Shown one piece after another: positions 35,204 to 43,428 of a stretch of DNA of 64,000 bases (position 1 is its first letter; each line of letters begins with the position of its first letter). Below the pieces are notes generated by a model. The model saw nothing but the letters and a program-made list of their open reading frames with translations. It did no database searches and was not told the DNA's origin. Source of the stretch: Verrucomicrobiota bacterium (lineage in GTDB: Bacteria > Verrucomicrobiota > Verrucomicrobiia > Chthoniobacterales > Terrimicrobiaceae); contig JAFKMU010000047.1 of NCBI GenBank assembly GCA_017305195.1, positions 1-64,000 on the forward strand, written 5' to 3'. The position numbers were made by a program, and so were the translations under genes.

Positions 35204-35235
35204 ATCAGCGCATCGAGAGGTGCGCTGATTTTTTT
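35204..35235 (+). terminator. Strong Rho-independent terminator
   Basis: ATCAGCGCA (35204-35212) pairs perfectly with TGCGCTGAT (35221-35229) around an 8-base loop and is followed by a run of seven T (35229-35235). It lies 26 bases after the stop of the TIGR04073 gene. Confidence 0.9.
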
Positions 35236-35336
35236 GCCCTGCTGCGATCAGGTACGGCGAAACCCGTCGAAGCGCCCTGCCCTGAGGAAGTGATCCATCC
35301 GCCTCAGTCCCCGACGAGTGTTTCCTCCCCGGGAGA

Positions 35337-37151
35337 TTATCCGTAGATGACCAACTGGATATTATCCGGCAGGCTGCCGGCGACCTCCGCCGCCACGTTG
35401 CCCCGCAGCAGCTTGCTCATGGAGCCGCGATGCGAAGCTCCCAGCATGAGGTAATCGACGCCAAGCGTCGCCGACATGTCGACTATGATCGATGCGGCGT
35501 TCGGGGCATTGACAAAGACCGGTATCGTGGTCACTCCCCGGTGTTTCCCGATCTGGAGAGCCGTACCGAGAATGGCGCTGGCCTCCGGGTCGCTCTTCCA
35601 GTCGACCTTGGGCATGGCATTGGCTCCACCGCCGTATAGCACGGCAATCTCGCGGATGTAGAGAACGTACAGGGCGGCATTCCTCAACTGGGCCTCCTCA
35701 AAGGCAAACCGCAGCACTGGAGTCAGCCCGCGCACGCTGACGAGGATCTTCTGGGTCTCGCTCACCGGAGCAGACATCTTCTCGACTACGTCAGGACGCA
35801 CGATATCGGCGAACTCCTTGGAAACCGTGAGAGTGCGAGTACCGCTGAGGCGCTGGGCGTATGCCCACAAGCCGAGGCCGATCACCAGCACGCATATGAC
35901 GAAAAAGAGCGCGTCCGGCTTGGTCTTGGCCAAGGTCAGCTCAACCGCGATGAGGAGGACAAACGTGAAGAGCATCAACCCACGCTCGAGCATGTTCATC
36001 TTCAAGTGTCGATTGAAGGTGCAGGAGCCGAGATTCACACAGATGGCGCCCACCACGCCGATGGCATAAAGTCCAGCCAATGCCTCGAAGTTGTCGGTGG
36101 CCAGGAGAACGATGATCGGTAACCCCACCGAAATACCCAGCGGAGCCAGCGGCACACCGTGGGAGTTTAGCTTCGTGAAGGCTCGGGGCATGTCCCCTTC
36201 CCTCGACATCATGAACAGGAGACCGATCAGCGCCGCGATCGCGGTATTTACCGCACTGAGAAGCAGCAGGGCGAAAACAACGCCGACAATAAAACCGAAG
36301 ATGTGACCGAAACCCGGCCCGAAATTCATCGCACCGTATTGCTCGGCCAGGAAGCGCAACATATCCTCCTTGCGCTTAATCATTTCCGGAGCGAGCTCTT
36401 TCGGCAGGGAGAGCATCGCCCAACCGAGAAGCGCCGTGCCAACACTGACCTCAATCGCCACCGGGAGGATGGCCTTGAAGGCATTGCGCCCGACCTGCGG
36501 GTGGCCAATGACCGAACCGCGATCCGGTTTCATGGTTCCCGTCAGGTTTGCAATCGCCTCCACACCGCTCAACGCCAGGATCACCCCCACAAAGGACACC
36601 CAGGTGTGCTGGAAATTGTCATGGAGCGGCTCCATGTGCGTGAAGGTGAGGTGCGGAACCGAGAATAAAATAATGAGGACGACCACCACGACCGTCGGCA
36701 GCGCCAACGCGACGGCCAGGCTGCCGCTATGACGGGGACCATAGAAATTCAGCACGCCCATCAGCAGGATGGCACCGGTGGTCGAGACCAGGATCCATTT
36801 GTCAGGAACTCCCAGATAACTCAATGCTGCCCAACCACTAAGGGCTGCCGTCACCGTCAAGTCGGCTACGAGCAGCAATGCTCCAACCACGGCCAGCAGG
36901 CGTCCCTGTTGCTTCGCTGCGGAATAGACCCCGCCTCCGTCCGGGAACACCCGGCAGATGACCATGTAGTTGATACCGACCAGCGCCGTTAGCGCGCAGA
37001 CCGCGACAATGATCGGAAACGAAGAGAACCCGGCGGCGACAAACGCCAGACCGATGACGTAGGCTTTGCTGGTGCCCCAGTCTCCAAAAAGCAGGGCTGA
37101 GGCACGAGGCCAGTCGAGATTGCGTGGCCTATGAATTTCAGGACTATCCAA
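35337..37151 (-). CDS. APC-family permease with C-terminal universal-stress (UspA) domain
   Basis: A 604-residue fusion. Residues 15-435 form about twelve membrane helices of the amino acid-polyamine-organocation superfamily (GINYMVICRVFPDGGGVYSAAKQ near TM2-3, ALSGVEAIANLTG in the middle). Residues about 460-604 form a cytosolic UspA-like domain: ILVSVRGLTPVLRFAFEEAQ, LYVLYIREIAV, then GVDYLMLGASHRGSMSKLLRGNVA. The last segment matches the G-x2-G-x9-G-(S/T) nucleotide-binding loop in style. It may move an amino acid or amine, with nucleotide-sensing regulation; the substrate is unknown. It stands alone on the minus strand, with the start 144 bases from the divergent corC-like gene. Confidence 0.87.
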   Translation of the reverse strand: MDSPEIHRPRNLDWPRASALLFGDWGTSKAYVIGLAFVAAGFSSFPIIVAVCALTALVGINYMVICRVFPDGGGVYSAAKQQGRLLAVVGALLLVADLTVTAALSGWAALSYLGVPDKWILVSTTGAILLMGVLNFYGPRHSGSLAVALALPTVVVVVLIILFSVPHLTFTHMEPLHDNFQHTWVSFVGVILALSGVEAIANLTGTMKPDRGSVIGHPQVGRNAFKAILPVAIEVSVGTALLGWAMLSLPKELAPEMIKRKEDMLRFLAEQYGAMNFGPGFGHIFGFIVGVVFALLLLSAVNTAIAALIGLLFMMSREGDMPRAFTKLNSHGVPLAPLGISVGLPIIVLLATDNFEALAGLYAIGVVGAICVNLGSCTFNRHLKMNMLERGLMLFTFVLLIAVELTLAKTKPDALFFVICVLVIGLGLWAYAQRLSGTRTLTVSKEFADIVRPDVVEKMSAPVSETQKILVSVRGLTPVLRFAFEEAQLRNAALYVLYIREIAVLYGGGANAMPKVDWKSDPEASAILGTALQIGKHRGVTTIPVFVNAPNAASIIVDMSATLGVDYLMLGASHRGSMSKLLRGNVAAEVAGSLPDNIQLVIYG

Positions 37152-37254
37152 AGTAATCAGGCAGTTTTAACGAACGGCACGTTTGTCGTTGCCCATGCGC
37201 CGCCCGTCAACCCCTTTCGGTACAAGGTCGCTCAAGGTGGCCAAGAAACATACT

Positions 37255-37283
37255 TTGCTCTACCTGCCAAGGCAGGCTAGTCT
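37255..37283 (+). promoter_or_regulatory. Candidate promoter with palindrome in the spacer
   Basis: TTGCTC (37255-37260) and TAGTCT (37278-37283) are 17 bases apart, upstream of the CNNM/CorC gene. The spacer is largely the palindrome CCTGCC-AA-GGCAGG (37263-37276), which could be an operator. Hexamer matches are modest. Confidence 0.35.
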
Positions 37284-37295
37284 GGCCGGCTGACA

Positions 37296-38648
37296 ATGTC
37301 TCAAATCACTTTTGAACTCATACTGATCGCGGTTTTGCTCGTGGCGAATGGCATTTTCGCCATGGCGGAGATCGCATTGGTATCCGCCCGCAAGGCGCGC
37401 CTGAAGACCCTTGCGGACGAGGGAGCCACCGGCGCCCAACTCGCTCTCGACCTAGCCAACTCACCGGGCAAATTTCTCTCAACCGTCCAGGTCGGCATCA
37501 CCCTCGTGGGCGTGCTGGCCGGTGCGGTCGGCGGAGCCAACATCGCGGATAAGCTTACGCACATCCTCGGCGACATCCCGGTCATCGGAAGCTACGCCCA
37601 TGTGCTGTCGATGCTATTCGTCGTCTCGATCATCACCTATCTGTCGGTGATCATCGGAGAGCTGGTTCCGAAGCGTCTCGCGCTGAACAACCCGGAACGC
37701 ATCGCGGCGATCCTGGCCGGGCCGATGAACTGGCTGTCCAAGATTGCCGGACCGCTGGTGAACCTCCTCAACCACTCCAGCGACCTCCTGATGGCTCTCA
37801 TGGGCGTCAAGAAATCCGCAGAACCCCCGGTTTCCGAGGAAGAAGTGCGCGTCCTGATCGACGAAGGCCTGAGCGCCGGCGTCTTCCGCAAGGCGGAAAA
37901 GGAATGGGTCGAGAGCGTCTTTGAACTCGACGAGCAGACGGCGGAAGACCTTATGACCCCTCGCCCGCAAATCGTCTGGCTCTCACTGGACGATACCGAC
38001 GAGGAAAACTGGCGCCGCATCGCCGGCTCCGGCCACTCGAACTTTCCAGTCTACCAGAAAAGCCACGAGCATGTCGTGGGCATGATCTCGGTGAAGTCGC
38101 TCTGGGCGAATCTCTCGCTCGCAGGCAACGCCGATCTCTCCGCCCTCGTCGTCCCGCCGCTTTACGTACCCACCACGATGCACGCCAGCAAGCTCATCGA
38201 GGAGTTCAAGAAATCCGGCAAACACATCGCCCTGGTGGTGGATGAATTTGGCAGTGTGCAGGGTCTCGTCACCCTCAAGGACCTCATGGTCGCCATCGTC
38301 GGCAACCTGCCCGAGAAAGAGCAGCGCCGCGAGCCCAAGGCCGTGCTGCGTCCCGATGGATCATGGCTCGTCGACGCGCTCCTCGAGATCGAGGAGGTGC
38401 GCAAGGTGCTCAGCATCGAGGACGAGCTTCCCGGCGAAGAGGAAGGAAATTTTTCCACCCTCGGCGGCTTCCTGCTCGACCGCTTCGGCCACCTGCCGAA
38501 CGAAGGGGAAAATCTCGTGTGGGATCGCCATCGCTTCGAGATCATCGACATGGACAACCAGCGCATTGACAAAGTGCTCGTCACCGAGATCAAGCCGCCC
38601 AAGTCCACCGCCGAGGACGAAGCCACAAACTCCGCCGCGAATATCTGA
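37296..38648 (+). CDS. CNNM/CorC (HlyC) family transporter-associated protein
   Basis: A 450-residue inner-membrane protein. It has an N-terminal DUF21 domain with about four helices (1-190, including MAEIALVSARKARLKTLADEG), a CBS-domain pair (about 205-335; ELDEQTAEDLMTPRPQIVWL and FGSVQGLVTLKDLMVAIVG) and a C-terminal CorC_HlyC domain (about 350-435). Family members take part in Mg2+ or Co2+ efflux or homeostasis; older annotation calls them hemolysins. It is full length. rnpB begins 33 bases beyond its stop. A magnesium link with corA elsewhere in the window is possible. Confidence 0.92.
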   Translation: MSQITFELILIAVLLVANGIFAMAEIALVSARKARLKTLADEGATGAQLALDLANSPGKFLSTVQVGITLVGVLAGAVGGANIADKLTHILGDIPVIGSYAHVLSMLFVVSIITYLSVIIGELVPKRLALNNPERIAAILAGPMNWLSKIAGPLVNLLNHSSDLLMALMGVKKSAEPPVSEEEVRVLIDEGLSAGVFRKAEKEWVESVFELDEQTAEDLMTPRPQIVWLSLDDTDEENWRRIAGSGHSNFPVYQKSHEHVVGMISVKSLWANLSLAGNADLSALVVPPLYVPTTMHASKLIEEFKKSGKHIALVVDEFGSVQGLVTLKDLMVAIVGNLPEKEQRREPKAVLRPDGSWLVDALLEIEEVRKVLSIEDELPGEEEGNFSTLGGFLLDRFGHLPNEGENLVWDRHRFEIIDMDNQRIDKVLVTEIKPPKSTAEDEATNSAANI

Positions 38649-38649
38649 A

Positions 38650-38678
38650 TTGATCCCGCCTCCGGCCCGCCGTATGGT
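38650..38678 (+). promoter_or_regulatory. Promoter of rnpB
   Basis: TTGATC (38650-38655) and TATGGT (38673-38678) are 17 bases apart. The predicted start (about 38684) agrees with the 5' end of RNase P RNA deduced independently from its P1 pairing. Confidence 0.65.
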
Positions 38679-38681
38679 GCC

Positions 38682-39098
38682 GGGAGTGGCGGATGGCCGA
38701 TTCCGAAGTCGCAAGACGCTCGGGATAGGAAAGTCCGGACACCATAAGGCAGCATGCCCTGTGAAAACGGGGGCGCGCTGAACGAAAGTTCTTTGCGACG
38801 GATAGTGTCACAGAAAATAAACCGCCGGGGTTCCGCAAGGAGCTCCGGTAAGGGTGAAAAGGCGGAGTAAGAGCCCACCGTCCGCGCCAGCAATGGCCGG
38901 AGCCGATAAACCCCACGCGGTGCAAGACAAAACAGGAGGTCGGACCGCCTGTCCGTCATGCTGGTCCGCCAGCGTGACAGCCTCCGGGTAATAGTCGCAG
39001 CCCTCACGGGCTGTCCGGCGCGCAAGCGCCAGACAAGATAAATGGCCATCCCCGCCCCTGCTTGCAGGAGCGGGACAAAATCCGGCTTACAGCCACCC
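38682..39098 (+). ncRNA. rnpB: RNase P RNA (bacterial class A)
   Basis: The catalytic RNA that matures tRNA 5' ends. Conserved cores are present in order: AGGAAAGTCCGGACACC (5' P4 and CR-I), the AGGCAG element, GGTAAGGGTGAAAAGG, GTAAGAGCCCACCG, GGTGCAAGACAAAACAGG and the 3' core GACAAAATCCGGCTTAC (CR-V). The 5' segment GGGAGTGGC (38682-38690) can pair with GCCACCC (39092-39098) as P1, with one bulged A. These pairings set the ends to within a few bases. About 417 nt is slightly longer than E. coli M1 RNA; a GC-rich inserted stem lies near 38940-38990. It has its own promoter and terminator. Confidence 0.95.
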
Positions 39099-39101
39099 AA
39101 G

Positions 39102-39143
39102 CAGGGGCGGTTCCCAAAAGGAGCCGCCCCTGTCCTGTTTTTT
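39102..39143 (+). terminator. Terminator of rnpB
   Basis: CAGGGGCGG (39102-39110) pairs with CCGCCCCTG (39124-39132). The inner TCC and GGA extend the stem, and six T follow at 39138-39143. It sits 3 bases after the RNA 3' end. Confidence 0.88.
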
Positions 39144-39179
39144 CGCTGCGCATTGCCTTCCCCTCGGAACTCGCGCACT

Positions 39180-39830
39180 ATGCCGCGCATGGATGTCAGT
39201 GATTTGCGGCAGGACTATCAGAGCGGCGCTCTCGACCGGGAGCACATGGCGGCGGACCCGTTCCGCCAGTTCGATGTGTGGTTCAAGGCAGCGCTCAGTT
39301 CCAAGGATCTCCGCGAACCGAATGCCATGACTCTGGCCACCGCCGGAGCCGATGGCAAAGTCACCGCCCGCACCGTTCTGCTCAAGGCCTGGGACGAAAA
39401 AGGCTTTGTTTTTTACACGAACTACAACAGCCACAAAGCTCACCAGATCGCGGAGAACAGCAACGTGGCCCTCCTCTTTCCCTGGCTCAACATGGAGCGC
39501 CAAGTGGAAATCTGCGGACGCGCCGAGAAAGTCTCGCTGGCCGAGAGCTTCGCCTACTTCGCCAGCCGGCCCTTTTCCAGCCGCCTCGGGGCCTGGGTTT
39601 CGCACCAGAGCAGCGTCATCACCTCGCGCAGCCTGCTGGAGATGAAGTTTGACGAGATGAAGCGTAAATTTGCCAATGGTGAGGTGCCGCTGCCGGATTT
39701 CTGGGGCGGGTATCGCGTCGTGCCGGAGACGGTCGAGTTCTGGCAGGGCCGCACCAGCCGCCTGCATGACCGCTTCCTCTACACCCGTCTCGCCGAGGGC
39801 GGATGGAATCTCGAACGCCTGTCGCCCTGA
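39180..39830 (+). CDS. pdxH: Pyridoxamine 5'-phosphate oxidase
   Basis: A 216-residue FMN enzyme that oxidises pyridoxamine or pyridoxine 5'-phosphate to pyridoxal 5'-phosphate. It has the N-terminal MDVSDLRQDY segment. The FMN-binding split barrel shows TARTVLLKAWDEKGFVFYTNYNSHKA, VALLFPWLNMERQVEICGRA and a conserved SRLGAWVSHQSS. The C-terminal dimerisation region is PDFWGGYRVVPETVEFWQGR...LHDRFLYTR and ends GWNLERLSP. All signatures are intact. The start is ATG 39180 (or 39189); an upstream in-frame ATG at 39042 lies inside rnpB and is rejected. Confidence 0.95.
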   Translation: MPRMDVSDLRQDYQSGALDREHMAADPFRQFDVWFKAALSSKDLREPNAMTLATAGADGKVTARTVLLKAWDEKGFVFYTNYNSHKAHQIAENSNVALLFPWLNMERQVEICGRAEKVSLAESFAYFASRPFSSRLGAWVSHQSSVITSRSLLEMKFDEMKRKFANGEVPLPDFWGGYRVVPETVEFWQGRTSRLHDRFLYTRLAEGGWNLERLSP

Positions 39831-39843
39831 GTTTGGAGCTTGC

Positions 39844-39862
39844 CCCGGGAGAACATCCCGGG
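39844..39862 (+). repeat. Hairpin between pdxH and the DUF2339 gene
   Basis: CCCGGGA (39844-39850) pairs with TCCCGGG (39856-39862) around GAACA. There is no T-run. It lies 14 bases before the downstream start codon and could modulate translation or stabilise the mRNA. Confidence 0.5.
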
Positions 39863-39875
39863 AAGGCTTGCGCCA

Positions 39876-41891
39876 ATGGACAAGGAGATCGCTGAGCTGC
39901 GAGCCCGCGTCGAGCGCCTGGAGCGAATGGCCGGGCTCACTCCACCGGCAGAACGTTCCGCTCCGGCGCCAACCGTTGAGCCTGCGAAGGAACCAGTTTC
40001 GCCACCTCCTGAACCCATCGTAGCGCCGTCGGCATTTTCCACTCCGCCGCCCCTACCGACGCCGCCTTCCCGGCCCGAGACCGCCCCCGCGCTGCGTTTC
40101 AGCGAAGCCTGGCTGGCCCGTACCGGCATCGTCCTGCTGCTCATTGGCGGCATTTTCTTTCTCAAGCTTTCACTCGATCGCGGCTGGATCACGCCGCTCC
40201 TTCAGCTCGCCATCGCCGTAGCCGCCTGCCTCGGGCTGATGACGTGGGGATTTCTCCTCTCCCGCAAGCGCCCGGAACTCGGTGATCTCGCCTTTGGCGG
40301 GGGCATCGCCGGGCTCGTCGGCGTGTGGACCTGCGGGCAATATCTCTACCACCTGTATCCCGGCTCCACGACCATAGTCCTTTCGCTCCTCACAGCTGCG
40401 ATCTGCCTGGCTCAAGCTCTGCGGCAAAACTCCCGGGTGCTGTGCACTCTGGCGATTCTGGGGATTTTCATTTCGCCCCTCTTCATCGGCCTCGACCAGC
40501 CAGGGCTGTTTGCCATTCATGCCACGGTCATCACGATCATTGTCGCGCTGGTCTTCCTCCGCCGCGGCTGGCTCGGAGCTTTGTTCATCGGAGTCGTTAC
40601 GGCGGGACTGCTCCTGTACGGAGCCGCAGTTTCCTCGCGGCTGGGCATCGACCATGAGCTGCGACCAGGGCTCCAGGCCGCATTGCTCTTTTGGTGGCTG
40701 GCTCTCTGGCTGGCGCCGGTCGCACGATATCAATTCCGCGGAGTATCTCCCGCACCTGTCGCCGCAGCATGGTTCACCTCCTTCACCCCGGCCTTGCTGG
40801 CCGCGGGGGCTTCGTTGACGATCTGGGGCGGGGATGCCCGACATGCCATCGGCATCTTTCTCCTGGTCGCCGCCATACTTTGCGCGGTGCTCGGTCGACT
40901 TCTGGCAATCAGCGGTTCACGGGAAATGGCGAACTGCCAGCAATTTGGCGCCGCCATCCTCGCAGGTGTCGCCTTGCCAGTGCTGCTTTCCGGGTGGGTG
41001 CTGTCATTTGCCTTTGCGGCCTTCATCATCGCCCTGCACTTCACGGCGGACCGCTCGAAAAACACCCCTCTCACCGTCGCAGCCATCCTGGCCTCGGCAG
41101 CGGGTCTGGTTTTCTTCGTGATTGAAGCCGTTCAACTCAGCAACTCGGGTGGCATTCTGCACGTCCTCTCCTCGCTGGGCTTTGTCATCGCCATCACAGC
41201 AGCAGCCTTTACCCGGCCAGACGGATCGCTGAAAAATTCGCATCAGGTCGCAGCCCAATGGATGCTCGTTTTCTGGTTCGCGGCGCTTTGCCCGCCCGGC
41301 ATCATCCCCTGGTCGCTGGGGATCGTCCTCGCGAGCATCGCGGCCTGCGCGGGAATGGTGGGTTTTCCCGGTGGAAAAGCCTTAGCCCTGAAAGCATCGA
41401 GCCACATCCTCCTCGTGCTCGTCCTCATCGGAGCGGCGCTTCACCTGATGAACAGCGGAGAAAGCACGCCCTGGGTCAATGGACCAGCTCTCGCCATGCT
41501 TTTCACCCTGGGCGCAGCCGCGTTCCTGGCGCTTCGCTCCGCCGATCTCACTGTGAAGGCGGTCTATCTCTGGATCGTGCTGGCGGGAACACTGTTCCTG
41601 CTATCCCATGAATTCGCCCCGATCGGACGAGGCACGCTGGTGAGCATTTCGTGGACGGTGGTCGCCGTCGCGCTCATCGTGAGCGGCATTGTCCGCGATA
41701 TCCGCCTCGTGCGCATCGCTGGGATTTGCACGCTCGTACTCGTGCTTGCCCGGCTCTTTACCGTGGATCTCGCTTCGCTCGACCTGCCCGCCAAGACGCT
41801 GGTCTTTCTCGGGATCGGTATCCTTCTCTTCTCCGCAGGCTACTTTCTCCCGAAGTTTTTACCCCGGGAGAATCCTCCTCGGAAAGATTAG
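39876..41891 (+). CDS. DUF2339 polytopic membrane protein
   Basis: A 671-residue inner-membrane protein of unknown function. The cytosolic N terminus has a short coiled coil (MDKEIAELRARVERLERMAGL) and a Pro/Ala-rich linker (about 30-75). About 18-20 closely packed helices follow, ending in a basic tail. The first helix region (WLARTGIVLLLIGGIFFLKLSLD) is typical of DUF2339. The family is widespread in Gram-negatives and may be linked to envelope or O-antigen-like functions, but no activity is established to my knowledge. It starts 45 bases after pdxH with a hairpin between. It overlaps the convergent gene at its stop by 4 bases. Confidence 0.82.
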   Translation: MDKEIAELRARVERLERMAGLTPPAERSAPAPTVEPAKEPVSPPPEPIVAPSAFSTPPPLPTPPSRPETAPALRFSEAWLARTGIVLLLIGGIFFLKLSLDRGWITPLLQLAIAVAACLGLMTWGFLLSRKRPELGDLAFGGGIAGLVGVWTCGQYLYHLYPGSTTIVLSLLTAAICLAQALRQNSRVLCTLAILGIFISPLFIGLDQPGLFAIHATVITIIVALVFLRRGWLGALFIGVVTAGLLLYGAAVSSRLGIDHELRPGLQAALLFWWLALWLAPVARYQFRGVSPAPVAAAWFTSFTPALLAAGASLTIWGGDARHAIGIFLLVAAILCAVLGRLLAISGSREMANCQQFGAAILAGVALPVLLSGWVLSFAFAAFIIALHFTADRSKNTPLTVAAILASAAGLVFFVIEAVQLSNSGGILHVLSSLGFVIAITAAAFTRPDGSLKNSHQVAAQWMLVFWFAALCPPGIIPWSLGIVLASIAACAGMVGFPGGKALALKASSHILLVLVLIGAALHLMNSGESTPWVNGPALAMLFTLGAAAFLALRSADLTVKAVYLWIVLAGTLFLLSHEFAPIGRGTLVSISWTVVAVALIVSGIVRDIRLVRIAGICTLVLVLARLFTVDLASLDLPAKTLVFLGIGILLFSAGYFLPKFLPRENPPRKD

Positions 41892-43324
41892 GCCACGCCT
41901 GCGGGTTCCGCCGTGGGCGTCTCGGAGAATCCAAACAGTCGCCGATCGCGAATGATCGATGCCACCTCCGGCGAAACGCTCTTTTCCCATTGGGAATCTC
42001 CGGCCCGGATCTTCGCCAGCACCTCCGAGGAGCGAATCTTCAGGTAGTCCTGCTGATAGCCCTCGATGGCCTCGATAAAGCCATTCGTGATCAGGTGATT
42101 GTAGAGATGGCCGAGATTGTCTGGAGTCAGGAAGTTATCCGCCGTGACCAGTTCGCCGCTCTGCCCGACGAAGGGATAGACGTAGAGCTTCACGCCCTTC
42201 TTAAAGAGCCGCCCGAGGCCCTCCAGGATGCCGCCCTCCAAGTCGCGGTAATACTGCTCATCGAAAATCTCGACCAGCGCGGGAATGCCGAGCGGCAGGC
42301 CGATCATGCGGTCGGTGTATCGGGTCAGGTAATTCACCAGGCGGTAATACTCGCCATATTTCGAGATGAGCACGGTGCGCCCGATCGTCCGGAGCATGTC
42401 GACGCGATTGAGGAAATCGTGCAGATCGAGTTCTCCGCTGGAGAGCAGGTTCTTCATGGTGATTTCCATGAGGATTTCCGGCTCCTCGTTTTTTACCGTC
42501 TCCTCGCGCAGGAACATCGAGCGCGCACAATCCAGCATGTCGTTGGTGACGAGAGTGACCGGGCGGAAGCTGCCGCGCTCCACCAGCAGCGGCTTCTTGT
42601 AAAAGGCATCGGCGGGGCTGACCACCTCGCCATCGGCTCGGAACAGCGCGGCATCCGTGAGGCCGAGCGCAACCAGCTGGAGCGCCATGATGCGGTTGTC
42701 GATCTCGACGAAATCCGGCCCGCTGAACCGGATCATGTCGATCTCGATGCGGCCCGGCTCCAGATCGTCGAGCAGGGAGGTCAGGAACGCCTCGGGATTA
42801 TCGCGCAGATAGAACGCACCATAGATGAGGTTAACGCCCACGATGCCGAGCGCCTCCTGTTGCTCCAGATTGTGCGGATCCAGCATGCGCACGTGGAGGA
42901 TGATGTCGTTGGTCGGCTGGCGCGGCCTGGACTGGAACCTTATGCCCATCCAGCCATGGGACTCGTCGTGACGGCGAAAGCTGCGCGCGGCCACGGTATC
43001 GGCAAAGGCAAAGAAGGTGCGCTCGGACCCGACCTTCGCATCGAGACGCTCGATGAGAAGCTCGAACTCGTGCTCCAGCATGCTGTTCAGCCGGGCTTCG
43101 CTGACGTAGCGCCCGGAGTAGCCGTAAATCGAGTCGCTGAAGGTCATGTCGTAGGCCGACATCGTCTTGGCCACCGTCCCGGCAGCCCCTCCCACAGAGA
43201 AAAACTGGCGCGCAACCTCCTGACCTGCACCGATTTCCGCAAAGGAACCATAAAGTGCAGAGTCGCGATTGATCTTGAAGGCTTTCTTGCTCACCTGCTG
43301 ATCGAAGGGCTCTGCTGGACTCAT
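41888..43324 (-). CDS. Conserved bacterial protein of unknown function (often mislabelled nicotinate-nucleotide adenylyltransferase)
   Basis: A 478-residue soluble protein. I recognise a strongly conserved family from its N terminus (QQVSKKAFKINRDSALYGSF, AEIGAGQEVARQFF) and blocks such as TMSAYDMTFSDSIYG, FADTVAARSF, CHGWMG-type SHGWMGIRFQ, QQEALGIVGVNLIYGAFYL, IEIDMIRFSGPDF and VERGSFRPVTLVTNDML. Public annotations vary and appear unreliable: there is no HxGH nucleotidyl-transferase motif. No signal peptide or membrane segment is evident. The C-terminal part has a DEQYYRDLEGGILEGLG segment. It stands alone, convergent with DUF2339 and divergent from a solute-binding protein. Confidence 0.75.
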   Translation of the reverse strand: MSPAEPFDQQVSKKAFKINRDSALYGSFAEIGAGQEVARQFFSVGGAAGTVAKTMSAYDMTFSDSIYGYSGRYVSEARLNSMLEHEFELLIERLDAKVGSERTFFAFADTVAARSFRRHDESHGWMGIRFQSRPRQPTNDIILHVRMLDPHNLEQQEALGIVGVNLIYGAFYLRDNPEAFLTSLLDDLEPGRIEIDMIRFSGPDFVEIDNRIMALQLVALGLTDAALFRADGEVVSPADAFYKKPLLVERGSFRPVTLVTNDMLDCARSMFLREETVKNEEPEILMEITMKNLLSSGELDLHDFLNRVDMLRTIGRTVLISKYGEYYRLVNYLTRYTDRMIGLPLGIPALVEIFDEQYYRDLEGGILEGLGRLFKKGVKLYVYPFVGQSGELVTADNFLTPDNLGHLYNHLITNGFIEAIEGYQQDYLKIRSSEVLAKIRAGDSQWEKSVSPEVASIIRDRRLFGFSETPTAEPAGVA

Positions 43325-43428
43325 CCGCCGAGTTTGCCTGATCGCCCCGGTGAGGCAATAGGCAACTTTCCCGCCCGACGGTAAAATAGGCGGTTGCGCA
43401 TGACGCGGACGGATTTACACTTCCGCCC

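Noticed and set aside
39042..39179. N-terminal extension of PdxH
   Set aside because: The extension lies inside RNase P RNA and its terminator, and PdxH homologues start near 39180.
41651..43384. A 577-codon plus-strand frame opposite the conserved protein at 41888
   Set aside because: Its composition is shadow-like and it overlaps two genes with much stronger evidence.
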